64,000 nucleotides of DNA from Shewanella amazonensis SB2B (GTDB lineage Bacteria > Pseudomonadota > Gammaproteobacteria > Enterobacterales > Shewanellaceae): contig NC_008700.1 of the NCBI RefSeq assembly GCF_000015245.1, positions 158,501 through 222,500 on the forward strand, in the 5' to 3' direction. A program made the position numbers and the translations under genes. Positions 7,300 to 15,234 of this stretch are shown here, in pieces. The first letter of the stretch is position 1. Each line of letters opens with the position of its first letter. Below the pieces are notes generated by a model. That model saw only the letters and a program-made list of their open reading frames with translations. It was not told where the DNA came from and made no database searches.

Positions 7300-9447
7300 A
7301 TGAAACGACAGGCGTTGGTGGCAGGAGTATGGTTAATGGTGTCCGCATGCAGTCACAATATCGATAAACATTCAGGAGCCCTTGCCCGGGAAGATGCGGC
7401 GCCTGTGGCCCCTGTCGCGGCCAAGGTGCCCTATGAAATGACTCACCATGGTGTCACCCGGGTGGATGACTACTATTGGCTGCGGGACGATGACCGCGCC
7501 GACGCGGATGTGATAGCCCATCTCAATGCCGAAAATGCTTACGCCGAAGCCCGAATGGCACCCTGGAAAGGGTTAAAAGAAAAACTCTTTGCCGAAATGA
7601 CCGCCCGCATGGTGAAGGACGACAGCTCAGTGCCTTATCTGTGGCATGGCAAGTACTATTACCGCCGGGTGGAAGGCGACAAAGAGTACCCCATCATCGC
7701 GCGCAAAGCGTCCCTGAACGGGACTGAAGAAGTGTTGCTGGATGCCAATGAACGTGCTGCCGGGCAAGATTTTTATTCCCTTGGCAATGTCAGCGTCAGT
7801 GAAGATGGCAAGCTTATGGCCTTCGGGGAAGACCTGCTGAGCCGCCGGATTTACAAGATCTATTTCAAGGATTTGGCCAGCGGTAACTTGTTGGCCGATG
7901 TGCTGGACAACACCGAAGGCGAAGCTGTGTGGGCCAACGATGGCAAGCATGTGTTTTACATCGCCAAAGACCCTCAGACGCTGCTTGGCTATCAGGTGTA
8001 TCGCCACCGTCTTGGGACGCCTCAAAGCGAAGATGTGCTGGTGTATGAAGAGGCCGACGACAGCTTCTATATCGGCCTTGGCAAGACCCTTGATGGCAGC
8101 CGGATTTTACTCTTCCATGAAAGTACCACGACCACCGAAGTGCAGCTGTTGGATGCCAACCAGCCGCTGGGCAATTTCACCTCTTTTCTGCCGAGGGAAG
8201 AGGGTCATGAATATGCCATCACCAAGCTGGGGGATGAGTACTATGTGCTTACCAACTGGCAGGCCACCAATTTCCGTCTGATGAAAGTCAATGGCACTGA
8301 CACCGCCGACAAATCCCGCTGGCAGGAAGTTGTGCCCTATAACGAGCAGGTGCGTATTGAAGATATGCTGCTGCTCAAAGACGCCCTGGTGCTGCAAACC
8401 CGGGAAGCGGGTGCTACCCACATACGGGTCTACGATCCGGATGGCAGCCAGAGCCGGGAAATCCATTTCGATGAAGCCGCGTACGTGACCTGGCTTGGCA
8501 CCAACCGAGACCAGAGCGCGAACACAGTACGTTTTGGCTATTCCAGCCTGACCACCCCAGATGCTACCTACGAATACGACATTCACACCGGTGAGCGTAA
8601 GTTGCTTAAGCAGCTTAAGGTGCCGGGGTTTGAAGCAGGCGCCTATCAGAGCGAACGTTTGATGCTGCCCGCCCGGGATGGCGTGTTGGTGCCCGTGTCT
8701 GTGGTGTATCGCAAAGATAAATTCAAAAAAGATGGCACCAATCCGCTCTACCAATATGGCTATGGTGCCTATGGCAGCGTGGTCGATCCGGACTTTTCCC
8801 TGTCGGCGCTGAGCCTGCTGGACAGAGGCGTGGTGTATGCCATCGCCCACGTACGGGGCGGCGAGATGCTGGGCAGGCCCTGGTATGATGCCGGTCGCAT
8901 GTTCGACAAGAAGAACTCCTTCACCGACTTTATTGATGTGACCGACGCACTGGTCAATGCCGGTTACGGTGCCAGAGACAAGGTTGTGGCCAGTGGTGCC
9001 AGTGCCGGCGGACTGCTTGTGGGCGCCGTGGCCAATATGGCGCCCGACAGGTACCTGGCCATCCATGCCGGTGTGCCCTTTGTGGATGTGGTCACCACTA
9101 TGCTGGATGAGTCGATTCCACTGACCACCAACGAGTACGACGAGTGGGGCAACCCCAACGAGAAGCCGAGCTTTGACTATATGCTCAGCTACTCGCCCTA
9201 TGACAACGTGACCCGTCAGCCATATCCCCATCTGTTGGTCACCACAGGCCTGCACGACTCACAGGTTCAGTACTTTGAGCCGGCCAAGTGGGTCGCTAAA
9301 TTGCGTGAGCTTAAAACCGATAACAACGAACTGCTGCTGGTGACGGATATGGAAGCAGGCCATGGTGGCAAGTCGGGCCGCTATAGCCAGTTTGAGGATA
9401 TGGCGTTGGAATACGCATTTTTCCTGCACCTGTGGGGCATAGAGTGA
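7300..9447 (+). CDS. Oligopeptidase B-like S9A serine peptidase with lipoprotein signal
   Basis: Prolyl-oligopeptidase-fold enzyme of 715 residues. It resembles oligopeptidase B (protease II): an N-terminal HGVTRVDDYYWLRDD segment, a beta-propeller, then an alpha/beta hydrolase domain. The catalytic triad is visible: Ser568 in GASAGG, Asp653 in LHDSQ, His692-type residue at 688 in AGHGG. Family members are usually cytoplasmic, but here the N terminus is a short signal ending in VSAC, a lipobox with Cys17, suggesting a membrane-anchored periplasmic form. The start is the ATG at 7300; an ATG four codons upstream would also keep the signal. It is first in an overlapping operon with a GIY-YIG protein, a two-component pair and a PAP2 phosphatase. 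The expected substrates are short peptides cut after basic residues. Confidence 0.9.
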   Translation: MKRQALVAGVWLMVSACSHNIDKHSGALAREDAAPVAPVAAKVPYEMTHHGVTRVDDYYWLRDDDRADADVIAHLNAENAYAEARMAPWKGLKEKLFAEMTARMVKDDSSVPYLWHGKYYYRRVEGDKEYPIIARKASLNGTEEVLLDANERAAGQDFYSLGNVSVSEDGKLMAFGEDLLSRRIYKIYFKDLASGNLLADVLDNTEGEAVWANDGKHVFYIAKDPQTLLGYQVYRHRLGTPQSEDVLVYEEADDSFYIGLGKTLDGSRILLFHESTTTTEVQLLDANQPLGNFTSFLPREEGHEYAITKLGDEYYVLTNWQATNFRLMKVNGTDTADKSRWQEVVPYNEQVRIEDMLLLKDALVLQTREAGATHIRVYDPDGSQSREIHFDEAAYVTWLGTNRDQSANTVRFGYSSLTTPDATYEYDIHTGERKLLKQLKVPGFEAGAYQSERLMLPARDGVLVPVSVVYRKDKFKKDGTNPLYQYGYGAYGSVVDPDFSLSALSLLDRGVVYAIAHVRGGEMLGRPWYDAGRMFDKKNSFTDFIDVTDALVNAGYGARDKVVASGASAGGLLVGAVANMAPDRYLAIHAGVPFVDVVTTMLDESIPLTTNEYDEWGNPNEKPSFDYMLSYSPYDNVTRQPYPHLLVTTGLHDSQVQYFEPAKWVAKLRELKTDNNELLLVTDMEAGHGGKSGRYSQFEDMALEYAFFLHLWGIE

Positions 9448-9764
9448 GCCCTATCTGGCAGCTTTATATTATCCGCTGCGCCACTGGCGAGCTGTACACC
9501 GGCGTGACAACCAACGTGGCTCGCCGTTTCGATGAGCATCAGTGCGGCGGTGCCAGGGCCGCCAAATATTTGCGTGGTCGTGGCCCGCTTACTCTGGTGT
9601 ATCAGGAGAATGTCGGCAGCCGTGGCGATGCGCTGCGCCGAGAGCTGGCGGTCAAGAAGCTTTCAAAGGCCGCCAAGGAAGCCCTCATCAGCCCAGTGGC
9701 TCCGGGGAACCCGGCGCCGGGAAAGTTATCTAATCCGAAAAAGGCGGTTGAGGTTTTTGGGTGA
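9444..9764 (+). CDS. GIY-YIG nuclease-superfamily protein, YhbQ/UPF0213 type
   Basis: Small single-domain protein of about 106 residues. LYIIRCATGELYTGVTTNV is the GIY-YIG-like strand pair, followed by the Arg-rich RRFDEH helix and RELAVKKLSKAAKEALI, as in the YhbQ family. GTG at 9444 overlaps the previous stop (GTGA); another GTG four codons earlier is in frame. Biochemical role is poorly established for the family; relatives are single-domain nuclease-like proteins. Its place between a peptidase and a two-component system may simply reflect packing, but the overlapping start and stop codons imply co-translation. Confidence 0.88.
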   Translation: MSPIWQLYIIRCATGELYTGVTTNVARRFDEHQCGGARAAKYLRGRGPLTLVYQENVGSRGDALRRELAVKKLSKAAKEALISPVAPGNPAPGKLSNPKKAVEVFG

Positions 9765-10420
9765 AAATTCTGCTGGTTGAAGACAACACGGACATAGCCG
9801 CATCTCTGGCTGAAGAGTTATCAGATAACGATTGGGACTTTGCTATCAATGGCTTGCAGGGATTCCGATTGGCTCAGACGCACCATTATGATTTGATTTT
9901 GCTGGATCTTAATCTGCCCGGGATGGATGGTCTGGTGCTGTGCAGTCGCCTGCGCGAGGCCGGGGTCAATACCCCCATCATCATACTGACGGCCCGGGAT
10001 ACCCGTGAAGACCTGCTTGCCGGGCTCAGCGCCGGCGCTGATGATTACCTGGTTAAGCCCTTCGATTTGGATGAACTGCGCTTACGCATCGGCGCCGTGG
10101 TGCGCCGCTGCTCGGGTCAGGGCTTTTCCCAAGCCTTAACCTATAAAGACATAAAGCTGGATTTGCGCAGCCACAAGGTCTTCAGGTCTGGTGTAGAGCT
10201 GCTGTTGCCCCCGGTGTGTTTTGCATTGCTCACCTGCCTGATGCGCCATCCGGGCAAGTTACTTGGCCGCGAAGAGCTGGAACGTGTGCTCTGGCCAGAG
10301 GGGCCGCCTGATGACGATATTCTGCGCAAACACATTTACCTGCTCAGGCAAAAACTCGACAAACCCTTTCCCGAGAAACGCATCCATACCCAGGCCCGCA
10401 AAGGATATCGTTTGTTGTGA
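9761..10420 (+). CDS. OmpR/PhoP-family response regulator
   Basis: 219 residues: receiver domain (1-115) and winged-helix DNA-binding domain (about 125-218). The phosphoacceptor is Asp49 in LLDLNLPGMDG, with an acidic pair at Glu7-Asp8, the Thr in ILTAR and the Lys in LVKPFD. The output domain has the LLPPVCFALLTCLM and DILRKHIYLLRQKL helices. The GTG start overlaps the upstream stop (GTGA), and its own stop overlaps the start of the kinase gene, so the cognate pair is clear. Targets unknown; the co-transcribed PAP2 gene is a natural candidate output. Confidence 0.93.
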   Translation: MKILLVEDNTDIAASLAEELSDNDWDFAINGLQGFRLAQTHHYDLILLDLNLPGMDGLVLCSRLREAGVNTPIIILTARDTREDLLAGLSAGADDYLVKPFDLDELRLRIGAVVRRCSGQGFSQALTYKDIKLDLRSHKVFRSGVELLLPPVCFALLTCLMRHPGKLLGREELERVLWPEGPPDDDILRKHIYLLRQKLDKPFPEKRIHTQARKGYRLL

Positions 10421-11631
10421 ATCCCGGTATTGAGCAGAAGATCAATCGCAGTTTTATGATTGGCGCAGCGGTGCTCCTTGGCTGTTACGCGCTCTTGATT
10501 GAATTCGGCATTCATGCGCTCGAAAACCACCTCAGTGGCGCTTTTCTGCAAACCGTGGCTCCCCAGCTGGTGGATGCCTACGAACATGGAGCTCTGTCAT
10601 CCCCGGATGAGGCTCAAATTCAGGTGTTGCCATCGTTACCGGCAGAGCTGGCTGCCCAGCTGCCGTCCCGGGAACCCGGACTCTACAATCTACGTCACCC
10701 CAATATTGATTTTGAATTCAACGTCTTGGTTGTTGACCGTGACGGCAGACTCTTGTATCTGGTGCAGCGCCCCGATCTGTTTGAGCTGGAAGGCTGGCAG
10801 GACTTTTTGCTGGATACCTTGCTGATAGGTGGCGGCGCCAGCTTACTGCTGTTTTCAAGCCTGTATATCCGCAGCACGGCGAGGCGTATCGGTAAGCCCT
10901 TCGATTCCCTTGCCCGTCACTTGGACGCCGATGCCCGGGCGCTGGAACCCATCACGCTGAAAGATGACACCCGGGAATATGTGGCCCTGGTGAATGCCCT
11001 CAATCAAAGCCACGCCCGGGTGAAGGAAGCGTTGGCCAGAGAAAAGAAGTTTACCCATTACGTGAGCCATGAGTTTCGCACACCCTTGACCGTCCTTAAG
11101 CTGGCACTGAGCAAAATGGGAGACGCAGAGGCGCCAGCCATGCAGCGGGCGATGCGTGCTGTGTGGGAAATGGAAAATCTCACTGGTGTCCTTCTGCTGC
11201 TTGCGCGCCGAACCGAACAGGATGATGGTCATTGTCTGCTTGATGAGGCCTTGCTGGCCCCTTTACTTGAGCGGCTGGCTATCCGCAGGAAGAGCAGCGC
11301 CGCAGAGTTTTCCATGCATGTTAGCCCTTGCCAGCTGCCGGCACACCCGCTTTTGCTCGGTTGCCTGATTGAAAACCTGCTGGCCAATGCCTTTATCCAC
11401 AGTGTGGGCGCCCGTGTGTATTTACGCACCGATGCCAGTGGTATTCAAATCTCCAACCTCGGCGGGGAGGCCATAGAGCATGGTGAGAGCCACGGTATCG
11501 GTCTCATTCTGGTGGAAGATATTTGCAAGCGTTATGGCTGGCACTTTTCCATGGTTGTGGCACCCGAGGGTGTGGTAGCCCAGGTTGTGTTCAACCAAAG
11601 TATGATGAATGAGGACACTTCATTGACATAA
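10417..11631 (+). CDS. Sensor histidine kinase, partner of the upstream regulator
   Basis: 404-residue inner-membrane kinase: helix near 11-29, a short periplasmic domain (about 30-127), second helix near 133-150, HAMP-like linker, HisKA with His218 in YVSHEFRTPLTVLK, and HATPase_c. The N box (LIENLLANAFIHS) and the G2 box (HGIGL) are visible; the usual Asp of the G1 box is replaced by Asn-Leu-Gly (ISNLGG), seen in some kinases. GTG start overlaps the regulator stop. The periplasmic domain is rich in acidic residues; a ligand cannot be named. Confidence 0.92.
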   Translation: MNPGIEQKINRSFMIGAAVLLGCYALLIEFGIHALENHLSGAFLQTVAPQLVDAYEHGALSSPDEAQIQVLPSLPAELAAQLPSREPGLYNLRHPNIDFEFNVLVVDRDGRLLYLVQRPDLFELEGWQDFLLDTLLIGGGASLLLFSSLYIRSTARRIGKPFDSLARHLDADARALEPITLKDDTREYVALVNALNQSHARVKEALAREKKFTHYVSHEFRTPLTVLKLALSKMGDAEAPAMQRAMRAVWEMENLTGVLLLLARRTEQDDGHCLLDEALLAPLLERLAIRRKSSAAEFSMHVSPCQLPAHPLLLGCLIENLLANAFIHSVGARVYLRTDASGIQISNLGGEAIEHGESHGIGLILVEDICKRYGWHFSMVVAPEGVVAQVVFNQSMMNEDTSLT

Positions 11632-11685
11632 GTGGCGATATGATGCTCCCCAAAAGATTACAATAAAACAACATTGGGGCAGCTG

Positions 11686-12486
11686 ATGAAGCTGGGTAAC
11701 ACTGATATTTCCGGGGCGCAGGCCGTTTTTTTGGCCTTGGGTTCGTTGGCCATTTTTTTCAGTCAGGTGCCTTCGGCCAGCCAGCAGTTGTTTCTCTTTA
11801 TTAATCAGGCGGGAAGGCTTGTGCCCGACACCCCGTTGGCCCTTGTCACAGATTGGGGGAATGGCATTGCTGCGGCCTGTATCTGGTTGACTATCCTATG
11901 TTTTCGCCCATCCATTTTCTGGAAATCTCTTACCGCTATCGCGGTTGCGGCCTTGTTGATCAATGCCCTGAAGCAAGGCTTTGATGTGATGCGCCCTGCC
12001 GCAGTACTGGAGCATATCCGCATTGTCGGCGCGATGCGCCTCAACCACAGTTTCCCATCGGCCCACACGGGCACAGTGTTTGTCATTGCGGGCATGGCCT
12101 GGACTCTCTGCCGTCGCACTGATATCAAGACACTGATTTTATTGTTAGCCCTGATGGTAGGCCTAAGCCGCATCACCAATGGCGCGCATTGGCCACTGGA
12201 TGTGGTGATGGGCGCCTGGCTTGGATGGGGTTCTGCCCGACTTGCGGCCCATTGGGTTCCCGAGTGCCAGCTGAGTTCAAAGCATATACTGCTGATAATG
12301 AGCATTTTTTACGGCATTGTATTGGTCTCGGCTCTGCAAGCCCGCGTACCATTCCCGAACCTGCCGCTGGTGGGCATCCAGCTGAACCTGCTGTTGCTAT
12401 TGCCCCTGGCTGGGCTTGCACGACTCTATCGGCAAATGCGTGCCCAACAGTCCGCCAGCGAGAGCAAGGTTTCCCTCGCCGGTTGA
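11686..12486 (+). CDS. PAP2-family membrane phosphatase
   Basis: About 266 residues with several membrane helices. It carries the three PAP2 signatures in order: KQGFDVMRP (KxxxxxxRP), SFPSAHTG (PSxH) and SRITNGAHWPLD (SRxxxxxHxxxD). Such enzymes remove phosphate from lipid phosphates, undecaprenyl diphosphate or lipid A. ATG at 11686; a TTG four codons earlier is in frame but lacks support. It is separated from the kinase gene by about 50 bp on the same strand and probably belongs to the same operon. Kinase-regulator-PAP2 sets often control envelope lipid or lipid A modification; that role is inference here. Confidence 0.9.
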   Translation: MKLGNTDISGAQAVFLALGSLAIFFSQVPSASQQLFLFINQAGRLVPDTPLALVTDWGNGIAAACIWLTILCFRPSIFWKSLTAIAVAALLINALKQGFDVMRPAAVLEHIRIVGAMRLNHSFPSAHTGTVFVIAGMAWTLCRRTDIKTLILLLALMVGLSRITNGAHWPLDVVMGAWLGWGSARLAAHWVPECQLSSKHILLIMSIFYGIVLVSALQARVPFPNLPLVGIQLNLLLLLPLAGLARLYRQMRAQQSASESKVSLAG

Positions 12487-12561
12487 GCGTCTCCGGTTAA
12501 GCGCTGATAGAGTGCCTTACAATCAGTGTTGGTGGCTTTTTGTATTCACCGGTAATGATGT

Positions 12562-12834
12562 TTAATGGCTTTCGTGAGCGACTTTTTCATCGTAAATCAG
12601 CATGTTTGGAACAAGCGCAATGACCTGCATTCGCCCCCCGGCTTTTTCCGTCTGCCTGGCTTGGTAGCGGGTAACCCCAGACTTAGTGCTTTTGGGGATA
12701 TTTCCTGTGACCGGGCTGGACTGCACGTGGGCCACTGAGCCGAGCGAGGGCTTGTTTACCACTCCCTTGAAGAGTGCTGAGGTGCCGCATTTCAAACACG
12801 CTGGCCCTGAGCTTTTTACTTGAAACTCCCCCAT
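12562..12834 (-). CDS. small unknown protein with one CxxC motif
   Basis: A 90-residue frame, basic in the middle, with a single Cys-Leu-Lys-Cys pair near residues 13-16 and no signal or membrane helix. It lies alone on the minus strand between two plus-strand genes. The ribosome site is weak (a purine-rich gacggga just before the ATG). I do not recognise it. It could be a small metal-binding protein or a chance frame. Confidence 0.4.
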   Translation of the reverse strand: MGEFQVKSSGPACLKCGTSALFKGVVNKPSLGSVAHVQSSPVTGNIPKSTKSGVTRYQARQTEKAGGRMQVIALVPNMLIYDEKVAHESH

Positions 12835-12943
12835 TTCCCGTCTTTCTGTGAAGCGTTTTTATTGGCGCCCTTCATGGCCCATCACTATGCTCAGAGTGAA
12901 CCCGGAAGCTTGCCGGAGAATGTAGCGATTTCAGGACGATGGA

Positions 12944-13822
12944 ATGAAGCACTATTGGCTGCCCTTATTGTTTTGTTTGAGCATGACCCAAGCCTGGTCG
13001 GCACCTGAAACGACCAGCCAGATTGTATGGGTGGAGTCACAGCGTTCGGCACGCAATGCCAGCCATGAATTCTATGTGGATTTGCTGCAACTGGTGCTGG
13101 ATAACAGTCGTGAGCAGTGGGGCGAGGCCAGGGTCGAAGAAGTGAATGGAGATTTTTCCCAATTCCGGGCCTTTGCTGCGCTAAACAGCGGCATGTTACA
13201 TGTCTTTTGGGCCGGCACCACTAAACAACGGCAAGAAAAATTCAAGGCCGTAGAGGTGCCCTTGTTTGCAGGCTTGCTGGGGATCAGAGTGCCGGTGATC
13301 CGCCGCGACAGGTTAGAAGAGTTTCGAGGCTATAAAACCTTGGCTGATTGGCGAAGACTAATGGCATGTCAGGGGGCTCAGTGGCCGGATTCGGACATAT
13401 TGGAGGTGAATGGTTTCAGGGTCGCCCGGATAGCCAAATTCGAACTTATGTACACTATGCTTAAGCAGGGACGCTGTGACTATTTTCCCCGCGGGCTTAA
13501 TGAGGTCGGTGCAGAATTGGCGGCCGACGGCCAGCAGGACCTGGTTGCCTATGAAGGTGTGCTGATTACCTATCCCTTTCCCATGTACTTTTTTGTGGGC
13601 AAGAATAACAACGCTTTGTACCAACGTCTGAGTACCACGCTGGAGGCCATGGCTGTGAGTGGTGAGTTGCGTCAATTTCTGTTCAATCACCCCACCACTG
13701 CCGGGCTGTTCCCTTTGGAACGCTTTGACAACAGTCTCAGGTTCAGATTAACCAATTCCCTGTTGCCGGCCTCGACGCCTTTGCAGCGTTCGGAACTCTG
13801 GCTGCCACTGACTCGCCCCTAA
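12944..13822 (+). CDS. periplasmic substrate-binding-like protein
   Basis: 292 residues with a Sec signal peptide ending near SMTQAWSA. The body resembles the extracellular solute-binding family 3 fold: two alpha/beta lobes, with motifs such as FPRGLNEVGAEL and ITYPFPMYFFVGKNNNALYQRL, the latter typical of SBP_bac_3-like orphan proteins in Shewanella. No ABC permease or ATPase gene is adjacent, so it is more likely a stand-alone sensor or binding protein than a transporter part. ATG at 12944 with a purine-rich stretch (aggacgatgga) ahead. Ligand unknown. Confidence 0.8.
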   Translation: MKHYWLPLLFCLSMTQAWSAPETTSQIVWVESQRSARNASHEFYVDLLQLVLDNSREQWGEARVEEVNGDFSQFRAFAALNSGMLHVFWAGTTKQRQEKFKAVEVPLFAGLLGIRVPVIRRDRLEEFRGYKTLADWRRLMACQGAQWPDSDILEVNGFRVARIAKFELMYTMLKQGRCDYFPRGLNEVGAELAADGQQDLVAYEGVLITYPFPMYFFVGKNNNALYQRLSTTLEAMAVSGELRQFLFNHPTTAGLFPLERFDNSLRFRLTNSLLPASTPLQRSELWLPLTRP

Positions 13823-14119
13823 GGTGCGCGCACGTTACTCCCGACGGTGATTTCCCCCCTTTATTTGATAGCGTGCTTGGACTCAAAATACACTCATTAA
13901 CGGGGGCCTTCCTGTTATAGGGTCTGAACCTGCGCGACGCAGTGATCCCCTGTTTGCAATGTTTACGTGGTAGCAGACGGCGAGGGCAAAGTGTATCTCG
14001 CAGGCAGAGTGTTGGCCCCAGAGTGCTGATAGGACGCAGTGCAAATCAAAGCTGGTGTTGAGCAGCCAAGGGGCTTATGGTTGACAGCACATATCGCTTA
14101 CCAGCTTTGATTACTTATC
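13823..14119. other. intergenic region before the methyltransferase
   Basis: Almost 300 bp without a convincing gene. Its right end contains the 13-bp inverted repeat listed separately. No clear terminator was seen for the upstream gene. Confidence 0.5.
14044..14112 (+). repeat. 13-bp perfect inverted repeat in the methyltransferase leader
   Basis: Arms aatcaaagctggt (14044-14056) and accagctttgatt (14100-14112) are exact reverse complements separated by 43 bp. The right arm ends 7 bp before the downstream ATG, so pairing in mRNA would bury the ribosome-binding region. The loop contains TTGACA. Confidence 0.75.
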
Positions 14120-14911
14120 ATGGACGACTTCCTCACTATCAATCAGCACGCTTGGGATAACCGTACCGAGCTGCATCTCGAGTCCGACTTTTACGATATG
14201 CCCGGTTTTATGGCGGGTAACACCAGCTTGCGCGAAATTGAACTTGCCGAGCTGGATGTGCGAGGTAAAAGTTTGCTCCACCTGCAGTGTCACTTCGGTC
14301 AGGATACCCTGTCATGGGCCCGTGAAGGCGCCGCTTCGGTCACTGGTCTGGACCTGTCTCCCAAGGCCATTGCCGCCGCAACCCAAATTGCAGATACGCT
14401 CGATATCGAGGCGAAATTGGGTGTACCCGTGCAGTTTGTGTGTGGCAATGTGCTGGATGCCCGCAATCTCGTTGAGGGCGATTTCGACCTGGTCTATGCC
14501 TCCTACGGCGTGCTTTGCTGGCTGCCGGATTTAACTGTCTGGGCCAATACCATTGCTTCCTGCCTCAAGCCCGGGGGCTATTTTTATCTCGCGGAGTTTC
14601 ATCCCATCAAGGCGCTGCTCGATGGTTATGATTACTTCTATACCGGCAAGGCTGATGTGGAGCAAGAGGGCAGTTACACAGAAAACAGCCGTGACGCCGA
14701 AAACACCATGGTCAGTTGGTCGCACGATCTGGGGCAGGTGGTATCGGCACTGATTAACGCTGGATTGGTGATAGAGTCGCTGCGGGAATATGACTTCAGC
14801 CCCTATAACTGCTTCGAAAACCTCGAAGAAGAGGAGCCCGGCCGTTTTCGCCAGCGTATCGATGGCAAACCCATTCCACTGGTGTTTTCCATCAAGGCCC
14901 GTAAGCCCTGA
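14120..14911 (+). CDS. class I SAM-dependent methyltransferase
   Basis: 263 residues, soluble. The SAM-binding core is visible: LLHLQCHFGQDTLSWAR (motif I), GLDLSPKAI (acidic loop at the end of strand 2), FDLVYASYGVLCWLPD (motif II region) and LKPGGYFYLAEFHP (motif III). Substrate not evident; the family contains small-molecule methyltransferases. ATG at 14120 lies just after a long inverted repeat. It appears to be a single-gene unit. Confidence 0.88.
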   Translation: MDDFLTINQHAWDNRTELHLESDFYDMPGFMAGNTSLREIELAELDVRGKSLLHLQCHFGQDTLSWAREGAASVTGLDLSPKAIAAATQIADTLDIEAKLGVPVQFVCGNVLDARNLVEGDFDLVYASYGVLCWLPDLTVWANTIASCLKPGGYFYLAEFHPIKALLDGYDYFYTGKADVEQEGSYTENSRDAENTMVSWSHDLGQVVSALINAGLVIESLREYDFSPYNCFENLEEEEPGRFRQRIDGKPIPLVFSIKARKP

Positions 14912-15020
14912 GCCGTTCGGGGCTGGTTACTGCCCATTGCCCGAGATTGTATTTCAGTACGGCGCCGGGCTTCGTTTGATTCAGCCCATCCTTTCCCAGC
15001 AATAAGCACTCCTTCGCCAT
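14892..15020 (-). CDS. possible 42-residue small protein, antisense to the methyltransferase end
   Basis: A short minus-strand frame starting MAKECLLLGKDGLNQTK with a strong ribosome site (aggag, 8 bp before the ATG). It overlaps the last 20 bp of the methyltransferase gene. No known family; only the ribosome site and the otherwise empty context support it. Confidence 0.25.
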   Translation of the reverse strand: MAKECLLLGKDGLNQTKPGAVLKYNLGQWAVTSPERLRAYGP

Positions 15021-15234
15021 GGTTTTCTCCTGTTCCACCCGGCTCGAAGCCACACCGCCAGACAGAGGCCTGATACGGTTTGCGACAATTCGGGACAAAC
15101 TGGGACAGTCATAACATCCATAAAACAAGACAATCACAACTGGGTGTTTTTCGTCCTGCTGTGGGTCTGTGACTCGATGAAGCTCACCTTGAAACCTCGT
15201 ATCCATTACAAAAATAATCCAATGGAAAGGAACA
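14912..15234. other. intergenic region before the subtilase gene
   Basis: Holds the candidate small minus-strand frame and the leader of the subtilase gene. AAAGGA precedes the subtilase ATG by 6 bp. No other gene seen. Confidence 0.5.

Noticed and set aside
8107..9255. Long minus-strand open frame across the oligopeptidase gene
   Set aside because: Antisense to a gene with clear catalytic motifs; composition follows the opposite-strand codons and it has no recognisable domain.
9444..9764. Homing endonuclease or intron-encoded enzyme, based on the GIY-YIG motif
   Set aside because: Single small domain of the YhbQ type with no intron or DNA-binding extension.
14081..14112. TTGACA in the loop of the inverted repeat as a promoter for the methyltransferase
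   Set aside because: No acceptable -10 box 16-18 bp downstream; reported only as part of the repeat.
13823..14119. Known riboswitch in the methyltransferase leader
   Set aside because: Checked by eye for SAM, SAH and cobalamin core motifs; none is present.
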